Assembly (NCBI RefSeq): GCF_002494345.1
Contig: NZ_NXNI01000001.1
Span: 3,472,001-3,536,000, forward strand
DNA from: Natrinema ejinorense
GTDB taxonomy: Archaea > Halobacteriota > Halobacteria > Halobacteriales > Natrialbaceae
DNA: 64,000 nt
Direction of reading: 5' to 3'
The notes under the pieces: model-generated
The model's input: only the letters and a program-made list of their open reading frames with translations
Told to the model about the DNA's origin: nothing
Databases searched by the model: none
In this document: positions 17,919 to 26,271 of the stretch, piece after piece
Position numbering within the stretch: the stretch's first letter is position 1
How the letters are laid out: each line of letters starts with the position of its first letter
Made by a program: the position numbers and the translations under genes

Positions 17919-19127
17919 ATGGACCCGCTCGAGGGCGAGGCATCGTCGGCCCCGATCGAGTACGAGCCCGTCAGCGTCAAAGACGTGCTCGTCGAGATGA
18001 AAGACACCGCCGAGCTGTTGATCGACCTCTCGTACTCGGCCGTGCTCCACCGGAGCGAGCCGCTGGCAACGGAGGTGCTCCGACTCGAAGAGCGGATGAA
18101 CGTCCTCGAGCTTCGCGCGCGGATGAGCCTCCTGATGGCCGCCCGGAAGCCGGCCGACGCGGAACAGCTCGCGCCCGTCCTGGGGATCGTCGGGGCCGCG
18201 GACGCGATCAGCGACGCCGCGGGCGACATCGCGAAGATCGTCCTCGAGGATATGGGCCTGCCGGAGGCGATGCGGGCCGCACTCCCCGACGCCGCCGAAG
18301 CGCTCCTGCGGGGCGTCGTCGCGGCGGACTCCCCCTACGCCGGGCGAACGCTCGAGGACATCGATCTCGAGTCCGAGACCGGCGTGCGCGTGATCGCGCT
18401 TCGGCGGGGCAGCGACTGGCTGCTCAATCCCGGCCCGACGACCCGCGTCGAGGCCGACGACGTCGCACTCCTCCGGGGCCCCGACATGGCGATCGGTGAC
18501 GTCTGCGAGACGATGACCGGCAAGGTCTACGAGGCACCGACCGCCGAGACGCCCGACATCGACGACCTCGAGCGGGCCGTGGACACGATCATCCACATGA
18601 AGGATTTCTCCGAACTGGCGGTCGATCTGGCCTACAGCAGCGTCCTCTTCGACAGCGAGGAACTCGCCGAAGAGGTCCGCAACCTTGAGGTCGAGGTCGA
18701 CGCGATGCAGTCGCGCTTCGAGGCCTGGACGCTCCGGGCGGCCGCCGACGCGCCGGATCCGGTCTCCCTGCGTGGACTGATCCAACTGGGGAGCTGTACG
18801 GAGCGGATCAGCGACGCCGCGATCGAGATCAGCGAGGGCGTCCTCCGGGATATCGATGTCCACCCGGTCGTACAGGTCGCCGTTCAGGAGAGCGACGAGA
18901 TCATCACCCGTGTCGAGGTCACCGAGGGGAGCGACCTCGACGGCACCGACGTGACTGCGGGGGTTCCCGACGCCGAGTCGACGATGTCGGTGATCGCCAT
19001 CCGCCGGCCGGGCGAGGGATGGCTGCTGGTCGCCGACGCCGACGCCGAACTGCGCGGCGGCGACGTACTCATCTCGAAGGGGACCAGAACGGCCGCGGCG
19101 GCGTTCCGCGAGCTCGCGTCGGCGTAA
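17919..19127 (+). CDS. PhoU-domain and TrkA-C-domain regulator (duplicated)
   Basis: A 402-aa cytoplasmic protein built of two similar halves. Each has a helical PhoU-like part (VLVEMKDTAELLIDLSYSAVL near residue 25 and IIHMKDFSELAVDLAYSSVL near 225) followed by a TrkA-C/RCK-C part (TGVRVIALRRGSDWLLNPG near 155 and STMSVIAIRRPGEGWLLVA near 355). Such proteins are annotated as potassium-channel or transporter regulators. Two MgtE-type half-transporters lie just downstream in convergent orientation, so regulation of magnesium or cation transport is a plausible inference. The start MDPLEGEASS was preferred to the TTG/GTG-type extension into serS. Confidence 0.85.
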   Translation: MDPLEGEASSAPIEYEPVSVKDVLVEMKDTAELLIDLSYSAVLHRSEPLATEVLRLEERMNVLELRARMSLLMAARKPADAEQLAPVLGIVGAADAISDAAGDIAKIVLEDMGLPEAMRAALPDAAEALLRGVVAADSPYAGRTLEDIDLESETGVRVIALRRGSDWLLNPGPTTRVEADDVALLRGPDMAIGDVCETMTGKVYEAPTAETPDIDDLERAVDTIIHMKDFSELAVDLAYSSVLFDSEELAEEVRNLEVEVDAMQSRFEAWTLRAAADAPDPVSLRGLIQLGSCTERISDAAIEISEGVLRDIDVHPVVQVAVQESDEIITRVEVTEGSDLDGTDVTAGVPDAESTMSVIAIRRPGEGWLLVADADAELRGGDVLISKGTRTAAAAFRELASA

Positions 19128-19293
19128 CCAACGTGGGCCGTCGACGACTGCCCGCTGTGGCTCCGCTTTAAGTGGTTCTGGTCACAAGGTGAAGATACGA
19201 CGGGAGAACGTCCCTTCTGGAGCCATCTACTGCCCGTGAGACGCGAGTCATTTCGCTTGGACCGTCGCCTCGGACGTGTCCCGGCAGTCCGTC

Positions 19294-19875
19294 TCAGTTC
19301 AGGACGACGATCGCGACCCCAGAGAGGACGATCACGCCGAGGATGTCACAGAGGTTCGTGACGACCGGAATCGTCGTGTCGTCGGGATCGAGCCCCTGCG
19401 TGTAGGAGACGTAGGTCGCGGCGATACTGAGGACGATCGCGATCACGGCGAGCGACATGCCGCTGACGACCGAGATGAGCAGGAGGTCGGCAAGCGCCAT
19501 CGGTGTCGCGATGAGGTGGCCGACCAGCCAGGCGGTGATGCCAAGCGCCGTGAAGATCGTCGCTGCCAGTCCCAGGATCGCCAGAACGTTCGTCCAGAGA
19601 ACGTCGTCTCGAGGATCGAACTCGAGGAGCCCCAGGTGGAGTCGCGTCGAGAGCCGCGAGGAGAGGATCGCGCCGAGGTTGCCGCCCATCCCGATCATCA
19701 CCGGGACGAGCACCAGCAACGTAGGGTTCGCGATGTAGGTCTCCTCGAGTTCCTCGAGGACGTACCCGGATCCCATCTCGAGCATCGAGAGGACGAGCAG
19801 GATGGGAAACATCGTGGCGACGATGCTGCGAATCGACCAGGTGTCGGTCGGTTCGTCGGGGCCGGTGGCTGCCAT
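19294..19875 (-). CDS. MgtE/SLC41-type magnesium transporter domain protein, half 2
   Basis: A 193-aa membrane protein with five hydrophobic helices. The motif PVMIGMGGNLGAILSSRLST is the pore-lining MgtE segment (GxxGN...S.R), and GLDPDDTTIPVVTNLCDILGV is the second conserved part with the ion-binding aspartate. It lacks the cytoplasmic N and CBS domains of bacterial MgtE. The start overlaps the stop of the other half (TAATG), so the two are made together and probably form a heterodimer across the membrane. The substrate, Mg2+ or another divalent ion, is inferred from the family. Confidence 0.88.
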   Translation of the reverse strand: MAATGPDEPTDTWSIRSIVATMFPILLVLSMLEMGSGYVLEELEETYIANPTLLVLVPVMIGMGGNLGAILSSRLSTRLHLGLLEFDPRDDVLWTNVLAILGLAATIFTALGITAWLVGHLIATPMALADLLLISVVSGMSLAVIAIVLSIAATYVSYTQGLDPDDTTIPVVTNLCDILGVIVLSGVAIVVLN

Positions 19876-20450
19876 TAGAACGCCACCCCGACGACGGTGA
19901 TCGCGACGAACAGGAAGACGACGCCGAAGACGTCGCCGAGCGTGGTAACGATCGGCCCGATCAGGTTATCGGGGTCGAGCCCGCGCTCGTAGCTCGCAAA
20001 GACCAGCGCCAGCAAGCCGAAGATCAGCGTCGTCGAGGTCAGGACGCCCGAGATCAGCATGATGCCGACGAGTTCGATCAACCCAGCGGAGTCTCGTCCC
20101 AGTACCCACAGGATGACCCACGAGAGGACGGCGATGAACACCGAGATGCCGATCCCGTTGATAAAGGAGGCGGCGACGGCGTTGACCAGCCGCCGATTCC
20201 ACGAGAACGACGGATCGATCATCCCCTGGTGGAGCCCACTCGAGATCCGCGCCCCCATCGCGCCGTAGACGTTCCCGCGGGTCGCGAGGAAGGCCGGGAG
20301 TAACAACAACAGGCCCGGAAACCGTTCGAACCCTTCGGTCATTCCCTCGGAGCCGAGTACTGACCCTGCGAAAATCCCGCCAGCGAGGCTGACGATGAGA
20401 ATCGGGAGTGACTCGCGGTAGATGCGCCACGCGTCTCGGCGAGCCTCCAT
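19875..20450 (-). CDS. MgtE/SLC41-type magnesium transporter domain protein, half 1
   Basis: A 191-aa membrane protein paralogous to the adjacent half. It carries PAFLATRGNVYGAMGARISS (equivalent of the MgtE GGN segment) and GLDPDNLIGPIVTTLGDVFGV. Five helices are predicted. The two halves differ mainly in the first motif (ATRGN here against GMGGN in the partner), which may give an asymmetric pore. It is first in a two-gene operon that converges with the PhoU/TrkA-C gene; the intergenic space is about 170 bases. There are no soluble regulatory domains. Confidence 0.88.
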   Translation of the reverse strand: MEARRDAWRIYRESLPILIVSLAGGIFAGSVLGSEGMTEGFERFPGLLLLLPAFLATRGNVYGAMGARISSGLHQGMIDPSFSWNRRLVNAVAASFINGIGISVFIAVLSWVILWVLGRDSAGLIELVGIMLISGVLTSTTLIFGLLALVFASYERGLDPDNLIGPIVTTLGDVFGVVFLFVAITVVGVAF

Positions 20451-20661
20451 AGCGGCGAATGACGGAGTCCAACCATAAACCTACCGTGGATCGAACGCGA
20501 CCGAATCGCTCGAAACCGTGTGGATCGGTACCGTTTCTGAACGATCGCTAACGGAGGCGCTCCCGTGCGGCGGTCGGTTTTCAGCCGGGCTGCTGTCGCC
20601 GGGTCCCGGCACACCGTGGGCGGGTCGCGGCTGGACCGGCGCTGACCGACAGGAGTCCGTC

Positions 20662-21075
20662 TCAGACGGGGGCGACGGCGACGGCTCCCCAGGCAAGGGT
20701 TATCGCCGCGAGCGACCCGGCGAGATTGGCCGTGGCGTTGCCGATCGCACGGACGCGGTCGCCGCGTTCGTACAGCCGAACCGTTTCGACGGAGAACGAG
20801 GAGAACGTGGTGAACGACCCACAGATACCGGTTCCGACGAGCCGGAGCGTCGATTCACTCACACCGGTAAAGACGGCGATGCCAAAGAGAAAGCTGCCGA
20901 CGACGTTGACCACGAACGTCGAGAGGGGCAGGCGGTCGTTCGGGACCCGTCCGGCGATTCGCTGGCCGACCCAGTACCGGAGGATCGCGCCGATCGCGCC
21001 GCCGGTACCGACGACGTGGGCCGGGTCGGGATCGAGGGCGACGAGCGCCGAGAGGCCCGTTCCGATCGAACTCAT
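20662..21075 (-). CDS. crcB: Fluoride channel subunit CrcB/Fluc
   Basis: A 137-aa four-helix protein. Family marks are GTGGAIGAILRYWVG in helix 1, the pore asparagine in FVVNVVGSFLFG and the phenylalanine-rich GICGSFTTFSSFS. It exports fluoride as part of a dual-topology dimer. The start overlaps the stop of a second crcB gene as ATGA, so both subunits are coupled and likely heterodimerise. No fluoride riboswitch was recognised upstream of the pair. Confidence 0.93.
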   Translation of the reverse strand: MSSIGTGLSALVALDPDPAHVVGTGGAIGAILRYWVGQRIAGRVPNDRLPLSTFVVNVVGSFLFGIAVFTGVSESTLRLVGTGICGSFTTFSSFSVETVRLYERGDRVRAIGNATANLAGSLAAITLAWGAVAVAPV

Positions 21076-21479
21076 ACTGGCTCACCGCCTGCCGAGCGCG
21101 GGCCCGCGATTCGGCGCGCGATCCCCCGTCCCACGAGCACGCCGGTGACTCCGAGTCCGTAGTTCGCGGCGACGATGCCCACCACCGCGAGGGGACTCGA
21201 GGCGAGCGCGGCCTGGAGCGCGAACGTGCTGTAGGTCGTCAGCGAGGAGAGAAACCCCGTCGTGAAGACGAGCCGGGTTCGGGACGTGAGATGGCCCGTG
21301 TACTCGGCCTCGTACACCACCACGGCGAGGACGGCGCTCCCCACGGCGTTGACGAGGACGACCGACGGCACGTCCGGGAACAGCCCCATCACGAAGAACC
21401 GGAGGTTCGAGCCGGCGAAGCCGCCGACGGCGATCAATGCGAGCGTCTCGAGTCGAACGATGGGATGAGCGTCTGTCAT
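21072..21479 (-). CDS. crcB: Fluoride channel subunit CrcB/Fluc, second copy
   Basis: A 135-aa protein starting MTDAHPIVRLETLALIAVGG. It has GGFAGSNLRFFVMG in helix 1, the asparagine in VLVNAVGSAVLA, and TTGFLSSLTTYSTF. The helix-3 motif differs from the partner (TGFLSSLTTYSTF against GICGSFTTFSSFS), as expected for subunits of opposite orientation. A GTG-type start 17 codons upstream is possible but unlikely. It is the first gene of the pair and is divergent from the CDF exporter gene, sharing a 222-base promoter region. Confidence 0.92.
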   Translation of the reverse strand: MTDAHPIVRLETLALIAVGGFAGSNLRFFVMGLFPDVPSVVLVNAVGSAVLAVVVYEAEYTGHLTSRTRLVFTTGFLSSLTTYSTFALQAALASSPLAVVGIVAANYGLGVTGVLVGRGIARRIAGPRSAGGEPV

Positions 21480-21701
21480 GGCGGTGTTCGGCGGGACCGT
21501 CAGCCGATCGACGCGTGGTACGTGTTGCATCGACCAGGGATGCGAGCCGGCACGACCCGTTCGGCGGTTGTATCGGACGACCCCCAGCGCCCAGTCGTCT
21601 GCTCCCTCTCAGTGGCTCGTCTTGATCGTTGCGATGGGGCTGCCATCGACTCGAGGACCGGAACGAAAAGACCCAAGGTTAGACTGGCTCTAGGGGCAGC
21701 C

Positions 21702-22631
21702 ATGTCCGAAGCCGGTGGCGCGGACGGCGGCCGGAGTGCGTTCGCGCGGGCGTCGTGGGCGAACGTCCTCGGCAACGTCGTGAAAATCGTCGTCGAGGGA
21801 GCGGCGGGGTACGCCTTCGGGAGCGTCGCACTGCTCGCCGACGCGGCCCACTCCGTCGCGGATCTCGTCGCGAGCGTCGTCGTCCTCGTCTGGGGGCGAA
21901 GCGCGTTCGACGAACCCGACGATACCCACCCACACGGCCACACTCGAATCGAGCCCCTGACGGCGCTGTTCGTCGGCGCGGTGATCGCACTGCTCGGACT
22001 GAACCTGCTCTACCGGTCCGTCGAGGGGCTCGTCGCCGGCCCCGATATCGAGTTCAGCGTCCTGTTGCTCGTGGCGCTCGCGTTCTCGATCGCCGATATG
22101 TATCTGGTCTATCGCTACACGATCGGCATCAACGAGTCCCTGCAGTCGACCGCGCTCGCGGCGCTCGCGAAAGACTGTCTGAACGACATCTATACCTCGG
22201 TCGCTGCGATCGTCGGCGTCCTCGGCGTACTGGTCGATCTCCCGATGCTCGACCCCATCGCGGGCGGGCTCGTCAGCCTGCTGGTCGTCTATCAGGGGGT
22301 CGAGATCGGCAGGGAAAACGTCGATTACCTCATCGGTGCCGCACCCGGCCCGCAGAAACGCGCCGAGATCACCGACTGCCTGGGGGGCCACCCCGCCGTC
22401 GAGGGCGTCCACGACCTGACCGTCTTCTACGACGGGACCGTCCTCGAGGTGGAGGTCCACGTCGAGGTCGACGGCGACATGCCGTTCCGGGAGGCCCACG
22501 ACATCGAATCGGCGCTGGTCGACCGTCTGCGGGGGCTCGAGGACGTCGGAGACGCACACGTCCACCTCGATCCCTCCGGCATCGGCGAATGGAAGCAGTC
22601 GGCCGAGGACTCGAGCTGTCGCAACCACTGA
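21702..22631 (+). CDS. Cation diffusion facilitator (CDF) metal exporter
   Basis: A 309-aa protein. Helix 2 contains LLADAAHSVADLVAS and helix 5 contains KDCLNDIYTSVAA, giving metal-site residues His/Asp in the first and Asp/Asp in the second. The linker DDTHPHGHTRIEPLTAL is histidine-rich as in the family. Six helices are followed by a cytoplasmic domain (residues about 215-309) ending HVHLDP, the ferredoxin-like CDF tail. The ion is probably Zn2+, Mn2+ or Fe2+, exported against protons. The ATG at 21702 was chosen because the upstream in-frame sequence is antisense to crcB. A large palindrome follows the stop. Confidence 0.92.
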   Translation: MSEAGGADGGRSAFARASWANVLGNVVKIVVEGAAGYAFGSVALLADAAHSVADLVASVVVLVWGRSAFDEPDDTHPHGHTRIEPLTALFVGAVIALLGLNLLYRSVEGLVAGPDIEFSVLLLVALAFSIADMYLVYRYTIGINESLQSTALAALAKDCLNDIYTSVAAIVGVLGVLVDLPMLDPIAGGLVSLLVVYQGVEIGRENVDYLIGAAPGPQKRAEITDCLGGHPAVEGVHDLTVFYDGTVLEVEVHVEVDGDMPFREAHDIESALVDRLRGLEDVGDAHVHLDPSGIGEWKQSAEDSSCRNH

Positions 22632-22712
22632 TACGGTTTACTGGAAGTCGTTTCCGGCGCAACCGCGTCTCGTTCTGCGGTTGCGCCGGTAACCCGTTAC
22701 AGTAATCCGTAT
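22631..22712. repeat. 82-base nested palindrome after the CDF gene
   Basis: The inner arms CCGGCGCAACCGC (22654-22666) and GCGGTTGCGCCGG (22677-22689) are perfectly complementary around a 10-nt loop. The outer arms ATACGGTTTACTG (22631-22643) and CAGTAATCCGTAT (22700-22712) match at 12 of 13 positions. It begins at the last base of the CDF stop codon. It may be a terminator or a small mobile palindrome. Confidence 0.75.
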
Positions 22713-22769
22713 GAAACGAGGTCCGGACCGATCTCAGAGCCCTCGTGCGGAAGGGTGTGTATCGAGGTC

Positions 22770-22832
22770 GTGCGACCGGGTATTGCTGTTGTGCCATCGG
22801 GTATTGACGTTGTGGGACCGGGTGTACAGTGA
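22770..22832. repeat. Three 21-bp tandem repeats
   Basis: Three consecutive units start gtgcgaccgggtatt (22770), gtgccatcgggtatt (22791) and gtgggaccgggtgta (22812). The first two differ at only three or four positions and the third is more degenerate. They lie in the gene-free 22632-23000 interval, about 170 bases before the MBL gene; a short open frame across them has no recognisable features. Confidence 0.6.
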
Positions 22833-22970
22833 CGTGCAGTCGCTGCGATCGGCGGCGGCGGTGCCGTCCACCGTGGCGCGTGGCAACGTCGCCACGAAGA
22901 CGCGGCCTCGGTGAAATCGGCGGTCGCGGACGACGTCGTCGTTCTCAGGGGAGGTCGCCGCGACGCGAGC

Positions 22971-22977
22971 TTTTATG
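22971..22977 (+). promoter_or_regulatory. TATA-like box of the first MBL hydrolase
   Basis: The bases ttttatg lie 24-30 nt before the ATG at 23001, consistent with a leaderless message. Confidence 0.55.
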
Positions 22978-23000
22978 CCGTCCGATGACAGGCTACCGAT

Positions 23001-23921
23001 ATGGCAATCGGAGACGTTCGCGAAGTCACGGCCGGTGACTGTTCGGACCTCTACTATCTCGATACCGGAATGTACGACACGAGCGAATACGGGGCCGTCT
23101 ACGTCCTCGACGACGACCGTCCCGCCGTCGTCGACACCGGCATCGGCACCAACTACGATTTGCTTCGGGAGGCACTCGACGACGTCGGGATCGCACAGGA
23201 CGACCTCGAGGTCATCGCACTGACACACGTTCATCTCGACCACGCGGGCGGTGCGGGCTTTCTCGCCGCGGATTGCCCGAACGCCGACGTCTACGTGCCC
23301 GCCCTCGGGGCCGACCACATGGCCGATCCCTCGCGGCTGGTCGCGGGGACGAAAAACGCCGTCGGCGAACAGTGGGAGTACTACGTGGAACCGGAGCCGA
23401 TCCCGGAAGAGCGGATCGTCGAAATCGAAGACGGCGACACGATCGACCTCGGCACCCACGAGCTGTGCGTCCACGAGGCCCCCGGTCACGCGCCCCACCA
23501 GGTCGTCTTCGAGGACCCCGCCAACGACGCCGTCTTCGTCGCCGACGCCGCCGGTATCTGGGTGCCCGAAACCGAGCAGATCAGGGAAACGTCACCGCCG
23601 TCGAACTTCGACCTCGAGCAGTGTCTCGCGGACGTCGACACGCTGGCCGAACTCGACCCGGACGTGTTCTGCTACCCTCACTTCGGCCCACGTGCGGTTG
23701 GCGACGACGTCGATCGAGCCCTCGAGGAGTACGCGGCCGTCCTCGAGGAGTGGGTCGACGCGGTCGCCGCCAAGCGCCGAGAGCTCGCGGACGACGAGGC
23801 GGTCGTCGACTACTTCGCCGAGGCGGCCGAGATGGACGACGTCTGGGGCGAGGAGAAGTCGAGCGCCGAGGCGAGGCTGAACACCCGCGGTGTCCTCGGC
23901 TATCTCGACCACCGGGAGTGA
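23001..23921 (+). CDS. MBL-fold metallo-hydrolase
   Basis: A 306-aa soluble protein with the metallo-beta-lactamase metal motif THVHLDHAGG (His76, His78, Asp80, His81), a further histidine in APGHAPHQVVF, the bridging aspartate in VFVADAAG and a last histidine in CYPHFGPRAVG. The N-terminal strand AVVDTGIGTNYDLLREAL is typical. It should bind two zinc or iron ions and hydrolyse a thioester, lactone or phosphoester; the substrate is not defined. It is followed by the acyl-CoA synthetase gene on the same strand, but that gene has its own promoter. Confidence 0.9.
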   Translation: MAIGDVREVTAGDCSDLYYLDTGMYDTSEYGAVYVLDDDRPAVVDTGIGTNYDLLREALDDVGIAQDDLEVIALTHVHLDHAGGAGFLAADCPNADVYVPALGADHMADPSRLVAGTKNAVGEQWEYYVEPEPIPEERIVEIEDGDTIDLGTHELCVHEAPGHAPHQVVFEDPANDAVFVADAAGIWVPETEQIRETSPPSNFDLEQCLADVDTLAELDPDVFCYPHFGPRAVGDDVDRALEEYAAVLEEWVDAVAAKRRELADDEAVVDYFAEAAEMDDVWGEEKSSAEARLNTRGVLGYLDHRE

Positions 23922-24095
23922 CCCGTTCCCGCTCGTCGCGACCAACCACCGTCGGTCGGGTTCCGTCGACCGTCTGTCGGTTCAGTGGCCGTCGGTCCGT
24001 TTCCATCACGTGGCCGAAACCGGCTATGGCCGGCGTTTTTCGACGATTCGCGTAAGAGTTATAAACGATATCAACGATGTAACCAGTTTCATCAC

Positions 24096-24103
24096 GTTTT
24101 ATC
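24096..24103 (+). promoter_or_regulatory. TATA-like box of the acyl-CoA synthetase gene
   Basis: The bases gttttatc lie 26-33 nt before the ATG at 24129, which supports that start over the longer open frame. Confidence 0.5.
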
Positions 24104-24128
24104 GCACGGGAACCACTCGCACGCATAT

Positions 24129-26120
24129 ATGGACTGGCGGGATGCCGAACGAGAGTACGAAGACGAGGTCATCGGGACGACGACGCTCGCACGGATGTTC
24201 GAGGATTCGGCCGAGCGTAATGCGAATCGGCCGGCACAGAAGTACAAAGGCGGCGTCTACGACCGGTCGCTCACCGGGTCGGTGCTTCCCGCTGCGACGT
24301 CCGGCGAGTTCGGAACGATCTCCTACGCCGAGATGCGCGACGTCGTTCGCATGCTCTCGGCAGGGTTTCGTGACCTGGGGGTCGATGCGGGGGATCGGAT
24401 CGGCCTCTTCTCGAACACCCGAATGGAGTGGGCCCAGTCGGACTTCGCCCTGCTGGGAGCCGGCGCAGTCGTCACGACCGTCTACACGAGTTCCTCGCCG
24501 AATCAAGTCCGATACCTGCTCGACGACCCCGACGCCGACGGCGTCGTCGTCGAGAACGAGACCCTCCTCGAGAACGTCCTCGACGTCGAGGACGAGCTGG
24601 ACCTCGAGTTCATCGTCTCGATCGACGACCTCGACGGCTACGACGACCGCGACGATATCCTGACGCTCGGTGAGGTCTACGCTCGCGGCGAGGAAACGTT
24701 CGACCTCGAGGCCTACGAGCAGCGGATCGAGGAGACCGAATTCGACGATCTGGCGAGTCTGATCTACACGAGCGGAACGACGGGTCAGCCCAAGGGGGTA
24801 CAGTTGACCCACAAGAACTTCCGGTCGAACGTCAACGGGATCCGAAAGCGGATCGGGCCGCGGCCGGACAAGGGCGACGACGTGCCGGTGTTGGACGACG
24901 AGTCGCTGGCGATGTCGTACCTGCCGCTGGCACACGTCTTCGAGCGGACAGCCGGCCACTTCGTGCTCTTTGCGAGCGGTGCCTGCGTCGCCTACGCGGA
25001 GAGTCCGGACACGCTCCAGGAGGATTTCAGCACGGTCAGCCCGACGGCGGCCACGAGCGTCCCCCGCGTCTACGAGAAGATCTACGACGGCATCCGCGAG
25101 GAGGCCAGCGGGTCGGCGGTCTCCGAACGGATCTTCGAGTGGGCCACGGATGTCGGCGTCGAGTATCAGCGGACCGACTCGCCGGGAGCGATTCTGAACG
25201 CCAAGCAGGCACTGGCCGACAAACTCGTCTTCTCGTCGGTTCGGGAGGCGCTGGGCGGCGAGATCGAGATCCTCATCAGCGGCGGCGGAAGCCTCTCGCC
25301 GGAACTCTGTCGGCTCTATCACGCGATGGGGCTCCCGATCTACGAGGGGTACGGGCTGACCGAGACGTCACCGGTCGTCACGAGCACCCCGCCCGAGGAG
25401 GTGAAGATCGGGACGATCGGTCCGGCGCTCGTCAACGTCGACCTGCGGGTCGACGAGACCGTCGCCGACCAGGAGGCGTTCGAAGACGACCCCGGCGAGG
25501 TCGGCGAACTCCTCGTCAAGGGACCGAACGTCACGCAGGGCTACTGGAACAAACCCGGGGCGACCGAGGGTGCGTTCACGCAGGACGTCCCCGGGAGCGA
25601 AGCGACCGGGGAGTCGGAGGACTCGTCTTCCGGAAGGTGGTTCCGGACCGGCGACATCGTCCACCTGCGACCTGACGGCTACCTCGAGTTCCGCGATCGG
25701 GTCAAACAGATCATCGTCCTCTCGACGGGGAAAAACGTCGCGCCCGGCCCGATCGAGGACGCCTTCGCCGCCAGCGAGATCGTCGAGCAGGCGATGGTCG
25801 TCGGCGACGGCGAGAAATTCATCGGCGCGTTGCTGGTCCCCAACACGCCCCACATCCGCGACTGGGCCGACGCGGAGGGGATCGATCTGCCCGACGATCC
25901 CGAGGCGATCTGTGACGACGACCGGGTCCGCGAATACGTCCAGCAGGAGGTCGACAGAGTCAACGAGAACTTCGAGAAACACGAGACGATCAAGCAGTTC
26001 GAACTCGTGCCCCTGGAGTTCACCGAGGAAAACGACATGCTCACCCCGACGATGAAGAAGAAACGACGCGTCATCCTCGAGCGATTCGAGGATCGCATCG
26101 AGCGGATCTACGGGGACTGA
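24129..26120 (+). CDS. Long-chain acyl-CoA synthetase (AMP-forming)
   Basis: A 663-aa adenylate-forming enzyme. Motifs in order are LIYTSGTTGQPKG (phosphate loop), the aromatic region YLPLAHVFERTAGH, YEGYGLTETSPV (adenine site), GRWFRTGDIVHLRPDGYLEF and DRVKQIIVLSTGKNVAPGPIE (hinge and A10 lysine region). The order and length fit the FAA/FadD15-type long-chain group with an N-terminal extension. It activates a fatty acid to acyl-CoA. Start MDWRDAEREYEDEVIG was selected because a TATA-like box sits at the right distance and the preceding codons are non-family. It may feed the thiolase and acyl-CoA dehydrogenase encoded elsewhere in the window. Confidence 0.93.
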   Translation: MDWRDAEREYEDEVIGTTTLARMFEDSAERNANRPAQKYKGGVYDRSLTGSVLPAATSGEFGTISYAEMRDVVRMLSAGFRDLGVDAGDRIGLFSNTRMEWAQSDFALLGAGAVVTTVYTSSSPNQVRYLLDDPDADGVVVENETLLENVLDVEDELDLEFIVSIDDLDGYDDRDDILTLGEVYARGEETFDLEAYEQRIEETEFDDLASLIYTSGTTGQPKGVQLTHKNFRSNVNGIRKRIGPRPDKGDDVPVLDDESLAMSYLPLAHVFERTAGHFVLFASGACVAYAESPDTLQEDFSTVSPTAATSVPRVYEKIYDGIREEASGSAVSERIFEWATDVGVEYQRTDSPGAILNAKQALADKLVFSSVREALGGEIEILISGGGSLSPELCRLYHAMGLPIYEGYGLTETSPVVTSTPPEEVKIGTIGPALVNVDLRVDETVADQEAFEDDPGEVGELLVKGPNVTQGYWNKPGATEGAFTQDVPGSEATGESEDSSSGRWFRTGDIVHLRPDGYLEFRDRVKQIIVLSTGKNVAPGPIEDAFAASEIVEQAMVVGDGEKFIGALLVPNTPHIRDWADAEGIDLPDDPEAICDDDRVREYVQQEVDRVNENFEKHETIKQFELVPLEFTEENDMLTPTMKKKRRVILERFEDRIERIYGD

Positions 26121-26271
26121 TCGTTCCCGGCGGGGTACGGTCGCGTTCGGTCTCTCGCGAGGTTCGATCGGCTCGATACTGGGTTGCCCACGACAGCGCG
26201 GTCGGTTCTCACAGGAGTTAACCGGTTGGACTGACTCTGTCGAGACGAATGGACGGACCAGCAGCGTCAGT

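Noticed and set aside
21480-21701. Possible fluoride riboswitch upstream of the crcB pair
   Set aside because: No crcB-motif core could be recognised in the 222-base divergent region.
22711-22914. 67-aa frame across the tandem repeats
   Set aside because: The apparent protein only reflects the 21-bp repeat; no recognisable start signal or homologous pattern.
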